NCBI GenBank assembly: GCA_030522415.1
Contig: CM060109.1
Coordinates: 34,478,892-34,542,891, forward strand
DNA: 64,000 nt
DNA from: Channallabes apus
Lineage: Eukaryota; Chordata; Actinopteri; Siluriformes; Clariidae
Direction: 5' to 3'
A program made the position numbers and the translations under genes. Positions within the stretch are counted from its first letter, which is position 1, and each line of letters starts with the position of its first letter. The notes beneath the pieces were generated by a model. It saw only the letters and a list, made by a program, of their open reading frames with translations. It made no database searches and was not told where the DNA came from. Positions 41,685-53,085 of the stretch are shown here, piece by piece.

Positions 41685-44600
41685 CTGGTGGACAGCCAGA
41701 AAAACAGTCATATATGGTTTAGCATCACTGAGACGGTCTGGTGATGTAAACATTATTTAAAAGGATGATTGCTTTTAAATCTTGCAAGAAAGCAGTTCAT
41801 TAACAGAGTAATAGTTGTGGCAATACCCTTAAGGCCTTAAAGACCTTCAGTCTTGTCACTTTATTATATAACTTAAAAACATTCTTATTCCTACAAACGC
41901 TTTTCCAATGTAACCCCTTCAGAAACCTTTAGGCCAAGTTTAGGGCAGCGTGAGCTGAAATTCCACCAATCAGACTTTTTTCTCTGCTGCTGCTGATGTG
42001 GTTATTGAACAATAGAGGCTTTCATTTTATTTGTTGTTTATTTCATTCATTCATTCATTTTCTATACCGCTTAATCCTGTATTTAGGGTCGCGGGGGACC
42101 TGGAGCCTATCCCAGGAGACTTCGGGCACTAGGCGAGGTACACCCTGGACAGGGTGCCAATCCATCACAGGGCACACACACATACACACACTCACACACC
42201 CAATCACACACTACGGGCAATTTGGGAACGCCAATTAGACTAACCTGCATATCTTTGGACTGTGGGAGGAAACCGGAGTACCCGGAGGAAACCCACCAAG
42301 CACGGGGAGAACATGCAAACTCCATGCACACAGAGACGGGAATCGAGCCTGGCCGGGGAATCGAACCCAGACCCTGGAGGTGCAAGGCGAACCCAGACCC
42401 TGGAGGTGCAAGGCGACAGTGCTAACCACTAAACCACCGCGCCGCCTTGTTGTTTATTTGTTAAACATTATTTGTTTTGCTCTGAACTTGACCTGGATTG
42501 GCACACTGTCTGGGGTGACCCCGCCTCATGCCGTAAGTCTACTGGGATTCCCGTGAGCCTGTATAGAAGGCTGGATGATGCCTAAGATAAGCTGTATAGA
42601 AACTGGATGATGAATTAAATTGCAGGCTCCTGCTATTTAACAGAATGATGGAGAATTAAAGACTAAATAGCCAATTGGATTATGGTTTATCTTTGTGGTA
42701 GTATTCTTGCAGAAGATTGCTTCATTACTATGCCTACACCAGGAACATGCAGTTTATCTTCACTCACTCATCTTCTATATCGCGGGGACCTGGAGCCTAT
42801 CCCAGGAGGCTTAGGGTACCAGGCGGGGTACACCCTGGACATGGTGCCAATCCAACGCAGTGCACATGCAGTTTATTTAGCATAAAAAAAACAATTCAAT
42901 GTCCCAGTGGAGTTATCATGGTATTACAGTGACAATGTGGGAGTTTTTGATGGTGAATGGCTAAAGACGGGAAATCTTGGATTTATTGAATTTTAGATAG
43001 TTATAGGTGAAATTTCCTGATAATTAATAGTTTCTGAAATAAAAGGATGTGCTGTTAGATTTATCAAAACCAAGCGTCGCCTGTATGATTGGGTCACTAA
43101 CCTCTTCATTCAGAAGGAAAGAAAATTTTCAAGTGAACAGCACTTTTTTTTATTGATGTTGGTTAAATATACTGTGCAATTGTTCTGCCCATGGATTCTG
43201 TAAGGCACATTCTGAATTGTTTGTTTGCTTGGGTCGTGTTTTGGGTGTCCTTTGAATATGTTTTTTGTTTGTATAGTTTTTGGACTATAATCTCAAATTA
43301 TTAAATGAAATGTCTGACACCTGAAACCTATAAACTATAAAAAAAATAAAAATATATAAAATCTGTGTAGCATATACAGTATACTAGTATATTAGTCTAC
43401 TAGTACAACTTTTGCATGAAAAAACTTAAATTGTAATTAAAATTAACTTAAATATTCACATTAGTGAATAAAAGGGATTTTGTTACAGTAAAATCAGCAT
43501 CTGCAAAGTTGCACATTTGCAGCAAATATTCAAGTACTGTACTTTATATAAAACAGTCTAACACTAAAGGATTTTTTTTTACCTAAGTAACTCTTTTTCC
43601 TTTTCCAGTGTGTTAAGCATGTTGACAGATGTTGATTGCTGCAAGCAGTAGGTTTGAAAGGCTGGTAGCATGTTGACAAACTCCAAGAAGATTTCTCCAA
43701 TGCATACAGTGAGCAGATCTTCATCGCCCTGCATATTTAAAACATAAAACACTCAATTTATCATAAGAATCCATGTCACACTTGACCTGTATAATAGTGA
43801 TTATGCAGTGATGTTTGACAGATGCTATTATTTAAATACATCATACTTTGAACAAAACTTATAGTAAGCAGGTTTAAAATGGATGTTTGTGCTGGATAAT
43901 CTATTCACCTTAAAAAATAGTTCCCACCTGATCGAGTGCTTGGTCAATGTTGTCCTGCAGATGCTCAGTGAATCTGTCATTCACATCGATCAGCTCCTGC
44001 ACGTTGCTGAAGACCACAGTCAACTGTTCAGCTGTGAGCAGTCCTGCACTCTGCATGGGGAAGTAGAACTCTTCCTTGATGATTCGCAAATCCTCGCCAT
44101 AGCTCGTCTCTGTGTTTAAGAACTCCAGAATGGCCTCCTTGCGCTCGGTCCGTAACTTTGAGCATCGTTCACACATTCCCTCTTCGCGAGTGGTGTCTCG
44201 ATGACCACAGTCTGGGCATGGCCGCTGGGTTTCCCATGTTTTAAATGATTCTGAGGGTCTCTTCCAGGCTGGTGCCAGTCCAGACCCGATACCACTATCT
44301 ACTCGCTCCACTTCAGAACCGACATTGCAGCCAGTCCTGCGTGGCTCCTCCTCATCCTCACGCTCATCGCTCAGCCCCACCACACCACTGTCTGCACTCA
44401 CACTGCTCACTGTGCTCCAGCGGTGCTGACACACACGATTCACTCCCAGGCGTCCATTCCGACCTTCTCCTCGAGGCTCAGAGTGGCCCCTAACTGTGCG
44501 CATACCTGAGTATGAAGAGTATAAACAGAGTATGCTATGCTTTGTTTGACCATATGGTTGTTTTAACATCTATAGGATATAAGAAACCTTTATTATTAAG

Positions 44601-47600
44601 AAACCATTTTTCCAGCAAATGCATTTATGATGGCACTTCATTAAAATATGGGTGTATCTATGAATATTAAAAGAAAACAAACACCCACTTATATTTCACA
44701 ATTGGTACTAATATGCAATACTATATATGAGTAATTGTGGTCCACTTAAACACTTCCTCACTCATTTTCTATACCATTTTATCCTGGAACCTATAAAAGG
44801 AGTTAGGGCACAAGGCGGGGTACACCCTGGACAGGTTGCCAATCCATCGCAGGGCACACACACATACACATGTCTTTGGACTGTGGGAGGAAACTGGAGT
44901 ACTCGGAGGAAAACCACCAAGCACAGAAAGAACATGCAAACTTCAAGTTGGGAATTGAATCCAAGACCTAATCACTAATCACTAATCCACTCACTCATCT
45001 CCAACAGTTGTGGTACTACTATAATAAGGAGCTACAGTGAGTTAATAGGAACTACTATAGGTCTTACCATTATCTCTGTCCCTGCGCTGACTGTGGAGAC
45101 GTGCAGCTGCAGCAATCTTCATCTCCAGTTGCTTACGTTTGGCAGCATCGGTAGGCATTGGGTCACTGTAGTGAGGGCGCAGGCGACACTCCCGCTGCGC
45201 CCTCACCGATCCAGCAGGCTCATAGGTTGCATCTGAGCTGGAGCGCCTGCATCCCGACCCAAAGAGTTTCTGAGTGGATAAAGAACCAGTTAGTTACTCA
45301 TCACACACTCATCAGACTGTGCAGTGAATTAATTAACATTGATTGGTTTCTGGATGGGCAGCACGGTGGTGTAGAGGTTAGCACTGTCGCCTTGCACCTC
45401 CAGGGTCCGGGTTCGATACCTGGCCAGGCTCGATTCCCGTCTCTGTGTGCATGTTCCCCCCTTGCTTGGTGGGTTTCCTCAGCGTACTTATTAAAAACAT
45501 TTCAATGCCTTGAAATACTGAACCCTTCAGAGCTGCTGATTTGCTGGGAAGTTGAAAGGGCTTGAAAGTTGTATTGTTTTGGTACTCACCCAAGTAGCTT
45601 CTTCAAGTCTAAGGAAGGTTGGTTAGGGACCCCAAATAAAATCCCTTCATGTGCTGTTTATCACCTGAAAGACCCAGTGATGAACATCAGAGGAGATATA
45701 AATGAGGGGGAAAAGGGTAGCATCCAACCCCAGGAGGATTAAGGACACTTCACACATCAATCAGGAAGGCCAAACCTATTGACCCCCTTTTGGGTTCGTA
45801 AGGGAGTATGTGTGACCATCCCATCATAATGACTCCAACTCATTATCACCCACCCTATTGTCTTATCATAGAGCCTTTCAAGTAAGAAACCACATGACAA
45901 TATATTTGGGTTCTCTAACCAACCTTTCCTGAAGAAGCGAACTGGATGAGTATCGCATGTTTCAAGCCAACAAGAAGTCCGGTTGACATGGCTCAACTTC
46001 CAGACAACTACGTAGTACATGGTAATTCACTAATGCTGACCTCCAGAAGACCTGGCTCAACATTTGACACAGTACACTGAAAATACCTCTAGGAGACCAG
46101 TTACTGAATAAGCTAGACTGACAGAGATACGTTTCACCTGCTATCAGTGGCTGAGTAACAAGACACTTAGGTGCAGGTATCACCCAGAATAAATAACGCT
46201 GTCGCTGCTATTGTAATTAATAACAAAACAGCAATCCACATGAGACTCTGTGCGGGTAACAGAGCTGAGTTATGCATGATGCCAGGTGAACACAGTGGAT
46301 CTCAATTCCACCAGCCTAATACAAAATACATGAGCTATACAACCAAAGAAGCTGATCAATATTACCCTGAACCTTCTAGCCAACAGTCACCAGAGACCCA
46401 ATGCATGTGGCGCAATGAAGAACCAGCTGGCATTTTAAACAGAACAAGCAACCACAGACGCACATCTACACAGACAGGGTTATGTATCCACACAATCGCA
46501 GACTTGCATGCAAATTGAAGGAAACCAGTTACCAGCGTGAAACCTGTCTCTAATCCTGAGAGTCATTCTGAGCTGCACGTTTGTGTGCACCGCTACATGT
46601 CTGCAGGAATATCTGTGTTGTGCAGCTGCATGTGTAGCCTCATCTAGTCCCAGTGCATGTGTGACCCAGCACTCTGCAGTCCGCGGTTATAGACGGTGAA
46701 ACAGAGATTCATGATGGAGAAAAATAACGAACTGTGTGTGTATATGTGTGTGCGTGCAGGAAGGGGAATTGCCTTACGCATTCTCTTGGCTCTTCTCGTC
46801 CAGTAGCTTCACTGCAAGCCTCCTGTCTGCAGGCCGGCGTTGTCATGGCAACGCAGGCAGATTGACACCCAGCCTGGGGAGTGGTGATGTCAGTACCGTC
46901 GTGCTGGTCATGTGACAGCCTGACGGGGGCTTTTGCGTTGATCTCTGCACTGCAGCTGAGGGAGGAAGACAAGGAGTGGAAGGCAGGGAGGGGAGGTGAT
47001 GAAGGATGAGAGAGGGAGGGAGAGGGATCTATTAAAGTGAATTTATGATTCCTGCCTCCTCCTCTCTTTCTCCTCTATGAGGCATGTGGCTAAGCATCCC
47101 CCATTTTCTCCAGGGATAGAGAGCACCGTGCTTCCGAGTGGCCGAAGCGTAATTAGATGCTTCAGTTCGCATTAGCACCTGAACACCTGAACAAAATGTG
47201 CAACCCTTTGAATGATCTCTCAGATTCCTTTGTGTGTGTATCTCACTGTGATTACTATGCTGTGTGTGCATGTGATATAAATGTGTCCATTTTATCAGTA
47301 GTTTTTTTTTTTTTTTTTAGCATTTTTATTTACTATAAGCCCTCCCTTACAATTAACACACGCTATTTAGTTGCATTGATTTGTATGGTAAGAGATATGA
47401 CCCTTGATAAATTTACTTCCCTTCTTTCTTCTCTGCCACATCAGGATCTGCATTGCTAATGCAGAATATGTTACGTGTGCACATAGATATGATCCTGCAA
47501 TACTGCTGACAACTCAACCATAAGCAAGACTGAATCATAATTCAAAGTGCACACGCATATGCACACACCATATCTATGAATATGAACAAAGAAAAATGGT

Positions 47601-49644
47601 GCTTATGTATGCTTTGACTACATAAGGAATATTTACATATGTGTGGTTGACATGTAATCCCAGTTTTAAATGCAAAATGCTACAGGAACAAATCAAGCAA
47701 GGACAATGAATTGAAATTATTGTTTAGAAAATTTATAGCAAAGCTAGTAATTTTTACTCTTTCTTGAGATGCTTCATGCTGTACTATGGATATATTTAGA
47801 GTACAGGGCAGAGGATTATGATTTTCGACTCATATACAGTAAAAGCTGCTCCAACTCTGTGGTGCAGTATTTAGTCTAGATGAAACATTTCTGTAAAATA
47901 TAATCAGAAGGAATATATAATTATTTTGATTCAACTAAATTAGACCAATCTTATGGACAGGAAGTGTGAGGAATATTTTTCTTTTTATGCATGACACTGA
48001 GACACCACAATTAATCGCACACATTTTTAAACATAAAATCCCTTTCCTTCCTCCCAAACCTTCATTCCTATGACTAGTTAAAGAATATTTCAGATGTGTG
48101 GGAAACACTGAATGAATTTCACCCTCTTACCTCTTCTTTAAGAGGTCCAGGGCTGTTCCAAGGAGGTCAGCCTTCATCTTATAGATCTTAGCTCCATAAC
48201 TAGAGAGATCTTTCCCATCCAAGAGTAGGGAAGGACAGCAGGTTGATGCCCCTTCAGCAGTTTCCCTGTTGGGAGGGAAAGGGACCACAGATGAATCAGC
48301 TGGATTCATATCTCCAGAGTTTCCTGCTTTTTCAGCACGCTCTTCTCCTGCAGTGTTACTCTGGGGTTGCAGAGGAGAACGAGGTGCAGGTCCTGTGCAG
48401 ATCGGCCCATCTGGAGTTTCTTCAGGGGACCTGTCCTTAATCAACTCTTCATCAGTAGTGCTGCTGTTTTGCCAGACTTCTGTAAAAGCTTTAGCCTCAA
48501 CATGTAATCTGTCTTGAACATTCTCTCCACAGTTTCCCTCTGTGCATTGGCCTTTCTTTCTGGGTACTCCACTGGATGAAGCTGTTGAAGAAACTAGGCC
48601 TTCAGCACTCTCTTTCTGCCTCATCCTTTTGAACTCTTCAAATGTTGGGATATGCAAGCGACTCATCGGAGGTCTTTTTCTCTCAGGAGCAGACTGGGTA
48701 TTGTTGCTTATATGCTCAGAAGTGTGTGACTTGCTAAAATTTGCTTCCTGGCTAGAAATGAGTGCCAGGTTAGGAGTGCTTCTCTGTCTGTGAAGCTGTA
48801 GCCGCCGCAGTACCTCCTGCTTGATTTCTTCCGGGCTTGTTATACGATGAGCATACAACTCTTTCTTGCCATTCACCTGTCCTGGAGAAGAGAGATGACC
48901 AAAATGTGATGCGATTTCATGATCGCTGACAGAATTCGGCAAAGGCTGAGGTCGAAGGGGTTTGTTAGGTTCAGCCACACGAGTGCTCTGAAGGCGAAGT
49001 TTGTCTCTTAAGCCTTTCCGGGCATTTCCATTCATAGTCCAGTCCTCCACAGCAGGAAAAATCCATTGAGGAAAGAGTGGCAAGTCCTTCCTCAATAGTC
49101 CCTGATGAGGACAGAAAGCCATTTTCTCAGGGGAGTGCATCATTGTGTAGACCTGTGATCCCTGAGAAGGTCCATCATACCACTGACTGCTGGAGGTACA
49201 GTGAAGAACAAATTCACTCTCCATGCTTCTGTAGGTGTACATACCAGGGTCATTCCAATGCAGATTTTCCAGGCTTCTGTATAGTCGATTACTCCCCGAG
49301 TTGACGCAGCTCTGTGGCAGTTGCCCAGCCTGGAAGCTGGACTGAGAGTCTGACTGTTTATATGGATGCACATTGCTGGTGGAACAGTACTTAAGTCCCA
49401 TGTTGCTAAGGAGGTTGTTGTTGGGTCCTGCTGGATAATGGTTCACTGGTGCATCTAAATTGATGTACGAGGAGTTTTTGTGTTGAGGGAAACCAGATAG
49501 TGGGGGGCCAAGGACAGAGAGAGGATCTGGCAATTCACTGAAGCAAGGCTCCAGGTCCATGCTGCAGCCAGCAGGGGAGGCTGCTGGGGAATACTCACAT
49601 GGAAAAGGTTCTACGTCTGGCATGACCACAGCAAGAGATCCCAT
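40886..49644 (-). CDS. DH-PH Rho guanine-nucleotide exchange factor, family member unidentified
   Basis: The product probably activates a Rho-family GTPase. Six exons in transcription order: 48131..49644, 46778..46955, 45068..45269, 43928..44505, 43583..43728 and 40886..41684. They sum to 3417 nt, or 1138 aa, with every junction phase-compatible. The start ATG (49642..49644) is preceded two codons upstream by an in-frame TAA. The N-terminal 560 residues look disordered. A paired CxxC motif sits at about 728-746 and the DH domain at about 750-943, with KEAILEFLNTETSYGEDL and the hallmark helix FLMAPLQRVTKYPLLLSRI. A PH-like domain at about 975-1115 ends WFRLIKRYA. The tail is ALPNIMINTSQSRT. 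The order is that of Dbl-family GEFs (ARHGEF/PLEKHG), but I could not match it to a named member. Confidence 0.88.
42045..42446 (-). repeat. tRNA-derived SINE, full length, copy 5
   Basis: Nearly consensus copy. The left end is the tail with (ttca) repeats and ttctataccgcttaatcctg. The right end is the tRNA-like head with B-box (gggttcga, seen as tcgaaccc) and A-box (gctaaccacta). A 26-bp tandem duplication lies at 42363..42414, next to the B-box. It lies in the RhoGEF intron 41685..43582. Confidence 0.88.
42763..42871 (-). repeat. tRNA-derived SINE, tail fragment, copy 6
   Basis: Only the tail side remains, from cactcactcatcttctatat to ccaatccaacgcagtgcaca, in the same intron as copy 5 and in the same orientation. 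Confidence 0.75.
43583..43728 (-). CDS. RhoGEF exon, middle of DH domain
   Basis: It encodes GDEDLLTVCIGEIFLEFVNM, then LPAFQTYCLQQ and ending EKEKELL with the Arg codon split across the intron. This matches the central helices of a DH domain. Confidence 0.87.
43928..44505 (-). CDS. RhoGEF exon with paired CxxC motif and start of DH domain
   Basis: About 190 residues. The first part is acidic and Ser-rich (VSADSGVVGLSDEREDEEEP) and includes VERVDSGIGSG. A paired motif, CPDCG then CERCSK, follows with 11 residues between the pairs and may bind zinc. The DH domain begins four residues later at RTERKEAILEFLN and continues through AEQLTVVFSNVQELIDVND. The exon joins in phase to 43583..43728. Confidence 0.87.
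44757..44980 (-). repeat. tRNA-derived SINE, copy 7
   Basis: Diverged copy with tail at the left (ctcactcattttctatacc) and an incomplete head at the right, lacking part of the middle. It lies in the RhoGEF intron 44506..45067. Confidence 0.7.
45068..45269 (-). CDS. RhoGEF exon 3
   Basis: It encodes 67 residues plus one base, reading KLFGSGCRRSSSDATYEPAG, then a basic helical end KRKQLEMKIAAAARLHSQRR. Borders are CACTCAG at the acceptor and GTAAGACC at the donor. The other two frames contain stops, so the reading is fixed. Confidence 0.82.
45356..45488 (+). repeat. tRNA-derived SINE, head fragment, copy 8
   Basis: It keeps the tRNA-like head on the plus strand, with A-box (gtagaggttagc) and B-box (gggttcgatacc), and stops in the body at gtttcctcagcgta. 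Confidence 0.8.
45570..46160. repeat. possible dispersed repeat, class unclear
   Basis: The stretch contains cctgaagaagcgaactggat, followed by gagtatcgcatgtttcaagc and caacaagaagtccggttgac. This wording looks like the ends of retroelements I have seen repeatedly in fish DNA, possibly Penelope-like, but no open frame supports a class. Confidence 0.3.
46778..46955 (-). CDS. RhoGEF Cys-rich exon (predicted)
   Basis: I found this exon by phase. The large N-terminal exon leaves two bases over and the 45068..45269 exon starts on a codon boundary, so a 3n+1 exon is required between them. This 178-bp open stretch fits exactly: acceptor CTCCCTCAG, donor GTAAGG, no stop. It encodes about 60 residues with six Cys (CSAEINAKAPV, GCQSACVAMTTPACRQEACS, PRECK across the join). 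A pyrimidine tract of about 70 bases precedes its acceptor. It could be an alternative exon; no protein match is known to me. Confidence 0.6.
47031..48120. other. RhoGEF intron interior
   Basis: No exon or named repeat was found apart from a T-run near 47302. The pyrimidine tract that leads into the predicted Cys-rich exon lies just left of this region. Confidence 0.4.
48131..49644 (-). CDS. RhoGEF large N-terminal exon
   Basis: This exon encodes residues 1-504 plus two bases of the next codon. The sequence is rich in Ser, Pro, Asn and Gln and looks unstructured. Two helical, charged stretches stand out: SPEEIKQEVLRRLQLHRQRS and MSRLHIPTFEEFKRMRQKES. The donor follows LLKK with AG|GTAAGA, so the exon ends in phase 2 and needs an exon that contributes one base. 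An acceptor-like CCAG lies upstream of the ATG, so separate 5'UTR exons are likely farther right; I did not locate them. Confidence 0.85.
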
Positions 49645-50160
49645 CCATTACAGAGAGGTTCTGGAACCACAGCCCTTTAAAGATCAATACACAAAAACAG
49701 CATTTTGGTACACTAACAACACAATGAGGACATTGATCTCACATTCCGACATCCATAGCTCATTTAAAGATCAATAAGCCATGTCTGTTTAACTCCCAGT
49801 AGTGCCTTAATGACGCCCACAAAGAAAACTTTAGAGCCAATAAAATATTTTTATATAAACAGTATTAGCTTGCCTTGTGAAATATCAACATAACAGACAT
49901 TTTCAATCAATATAAACAATTAAATTTAAGTCGTTAAAATTTTATTTCTATAGCAAGTTTAGCAATGGCCATTGTTGCAAAGCAACTTCAAAGAATAAAA
50001 AGAATAAAAATATGGAAATAAGTTTATAAAAGTGTGAGGAAATATGTGTAAATAATATTTGTTTGTCTCTGATGAGCAAGCCAAAGGCGACGGTGGAAAG
50101 GAAAAACTCCCTGAGGTGACAATAGGAGGAAACGTTGAGACTCAACAGGGTCTGGTAAAA
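49645..50160 (-). other. RhoGEF 5' flank of coding exon 1
   Basis: It should include the intron or 5'UTR next to the first coding exon. No coding exon is visible. Confidence 0.35.
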
Positions 50161-50205
50161 TCAGGTGGCAGGGATTGATCACCAGTCATATTGTGTAAAT
50201 GATAA

Positions 50206-50244
<39 letters not shown>

Positions 50245-50245
50245 T
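50206..50245. repeat. (ATT)n microsatellite
   Basis: About 40 bp of uninterrupted TTA repeat. Confidence 0.95.
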
Positions 50246-50805
50246 TATTTTTTTATCTCAAAATGTCTGCAATATTAGTCAGTACAATGTTGAGTTACTG
50301 TCTTTAAAGCATCATGGTTTGGGGCCGTTGTTGTCATGCATTTCTGAACATGGGTCTGATTTTTTTGAGATGCGTGATGTGTGCAAGATGCCATTGGGAG
50401 GTTTAAACAACAGCAAACAGTTAGCACATGCACTCTTCAATTAATTAATGCTAACTGCTGATGCTATTGTGTTAAATGCCACTCCTACTCTAATAGCAGA
50501 AAAAGCACACACTGAAGTGGCTTATCGACGATTTTGTGGGCTGTGTGAAAATTAGGAAATACGATGGAAAGCACAATATTGTCTTTTTATTACCTTTATA
50601 GTGTGATTTCTGTGTAAAAAGGGCTGGTGTTTTGCTTCTACTGAGCATGGTGGTGAGAAAAAAAGACAGCACGAGTAAAGTTTTTTTTCATAATAAAAAA
50701 ATCATATATACGAGCTACAATAAAATCATTACATTCCAACCTATTGGGGGAAAAATGCAAATCAAAGCCTTGAGTGTCTACTTTCACATATTAACCATAA
50801 CTCTG

Positions 50806-51230
50806 GACTGTGACATAAAAAATAAATTCAGTGGTAAAGTGCTTGCTCTATCATCCGGTGATCGTGAGTTCGATTCCCGGGTGATGCTGTAACCTCTCGC
50901 AGCCGGAGGTCTAGAGAGCTGATTGGCTGAGCTCTCTTAGAGGGAAGGGATGAGAGGTACTTAGTGCTCCCACATTAACCACAGCTCTACAGCCAATCAG
51001 GGGCGTCTGTGAGCTCACGCAAGCGCTGTCCTACGAGTGTATTACGCCCCTCCCCCAACAATGTGTGACTGAGCAGTTGTCATTTGGCAAAAAACGTGGT
51101 TCGGAGGAAACACGTGATAGTCTTTGGCCCTCCCGACTGAGTGGTAGTAGTAGTAGCCTTAATGTGGGAGCCCCTTAGTGACGGGGAGGAAACGGACATG
51201 ACTAAGTCAGGGAGAAAATCAGGAAAAAAA
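50806..51230 (+). repeat. second tRNA-derived SINE family, full length
   Basis: The head resembles a tRNA: tcagtggtaaagtgcttgct (A-box part), then gagttcgattcccgggtg (B-box). The body contains ctagagagctgattggctga, gccaatcaggggcgtctgtg and cacgtgatagtctttggccc, and the end is A-rich (tcaggaaaaaaaat). It differs from the 12-copy family elsewhere in the window. A working tRNA gene is unlikely because the acceptor stem does not pair. Confidence 0.75.
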
Positions 51231-51677
51231 ATATAATTTAATTCAATGCTGAACACAGGTAACACAAAAGAAGTCTTAATACTTGACCGTGTCATGTTCC
51301 AGGAGACTGTAAACAAACCATGAGGTGAAAGGTCGCTTCAGTTATTGAGTGTGCCAAACAAATTGACAAGATAAGCACTTTAATTGAGATTATTTTTTAT
51401 ATGGAAGTTATTTTTCCACATTGGTCAGATTGTATCTATACCACTAGGGGGCTTGAACAACTTCTCTCTTCTCACTGAAAATTAGAGAATGAAAAGTTCA
51501 CAGTTGTGATCACTTTTTACTTGCCCTTAGCAGTCATTTCACTAATTAATGCAAAGACATGGATTAGCTAGACGAGCACTGCTTAGTAATTATTTTCTGT
51601 AATTAGTACAGATTACCTAGGTCAAGGCCAGGCTTGTTTTCACCGATAATATGAGCACATGTCAGGCATTTCAAAAA

Positions 51678-52057
51678 TTCATTCATTCATTCATTCATTC
51701 ATTTTCTATACCACTTAATCCTGTGTTCAGGGTCGCGGGGGACCTGGAGCCTATCCCAGGAGACTTCGGGCACTAGGCGGGGTACACCCTGGACAGGGTG
51801 CCAATCCATCGCAGGGCACACACACATACACACACTCAGTCACACACTACGGGCAATTTGGGAACGCCAATTAGCCTAACCTGCATATCTTTGGACTGTG
51901 GGAGGAAACCGGAGTACCCGGAGGAAACCCACCAAGCACGGGGAGAACATGCAAACTCCATGCACACAGAGACGGGAATCGAGCCTGGCCGGGGAATTGA
52001 ACCCGGACCCTGGAGGTGCAAGGCGACAGTGCTAACCACTACACCACCGCGCCGCCC
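51678..52057 (-). repeat. tRNA-derived SINE, full length, copy 9
   Basis: It is nearly identical to copy 5, with a (ttca)n tail at the left (51678..51704) and an intact tRNA-like head at the right (tgctaaccactacaccaccg). The B-box region reads ggaattgaacccggacc. The close match to copy 5 suggests recent activity. Confidence 0.9.
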
Positions 52058-52812
52058 ATTTCAAAAATCCAAACAAAAAAAAAAAGCTTTACAAAGGAAC
52101 ATACAGCCACCAGATATAACTTACATTAGCAATAATCTACTTTCCAAGGCTTATCAGAGACAAACAATAATGTACAATATTAAAAAGAATTAAAGACATG
52201 AAGGTATTTCAAATAGATGAAGATGAAAGCTTTACATGTTCAGATGTTCAATTAAAACCCAGAGCCAATTTAATTAAACTGTCATCACTTAAGGCCATTC
52301 GGCTAAGTAAGGCTTTTTTAGTTTGTACAAAATGATAAGAAGTTCACATGAAAATTTTAATGTCTTTTAAAGATTTTATCTTTTAATAAGAATGTAAGTT
52401 TAAGTTAATATAGCCTCAGTGCAATGCATTATCTCCACCGGTGCTTGTCTCTGGCTGTGTTCAAAATCTGCTGATGTGTGAACAAGCACACTTGATTAGC
52501 ATAAGGATATTGTTTCATAAACATGGAGAGCGCAGCTCACTTCACACAGAACACACCCTGCTGTCTCTGCTTATGGCAGGCAGATGCTCATTTTTCCACT
52601 TTTAACTAAATTGCTTTAGACACACAGTAGTACCTAGAAGCAGCCACTCACTTTAGTATAATAGGCTTTTGCAAAAAAAAAAAAAAAAAATACTGTTACA
52701 GCATCTGCTAAAAGGAGATGTCAAATACAGCATAACTTGGAGGAAAAAGTTTCTTTAACATTCTGTATTTGCTGAATTATATGACAGATCATTAATAATG
52801 CATAGCAAGTTA

Positions 52813-53085
52813 GGAGGCGGGACGGTAGTGTAGTGGTTAGCACCGTTGCCTTGCACCTCCAGGGTTCGGGTTTGATTCCCGGCCAGGCTCGATTCCCATC
52901 CCTGTGTGCATGGAGTTTGCATGTTCTCTCCGTGCTTGGTGGGTTTCCTCCGGGTACTCCAGTTTCCTCCCATAGTCCAAAGACCTGCAGATTGGCGTTC
53001 CCATATTGCCCATAGTGTATGAATGAGTGAGGGGTGTTGACCCTGTATACAGGATAAAGTGGTATACTGTAGATGAGTGAGTGAG
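52813..53085 (+). repeat. tRNA-derived SINE, copy 10
   Basis: Plus-strand copy with the head at the left (tagtgtagtggttagcacc and gggtttgattcccgg) and a tail ending gatgagtgagtgag. The middle of the tail is deleted relative to copies 5 and 9. Confidence 0.85.

Noticed and set aside
42107..42425. Open frames on both strands of about 90 codons (also at 51798..52193 and 52833..53139)
   Set aside because: They are translations of SINE copies; the same peptides recur at every SINE and reflect the repeat, not a gene family.
45068..49644. Direct splice of the large RhoGEF exon to 45068..45269
   Set aside because: Phases disagree and the joined frame meets a stop within about 25 codons; the exon at 46778..46955 resolves this.
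50816..50890. Possible tRNA gene
   Set aside because: A- and B-box sequences are present, but the ends do not form an acceptor stem and the sequence continues into a SINE body.
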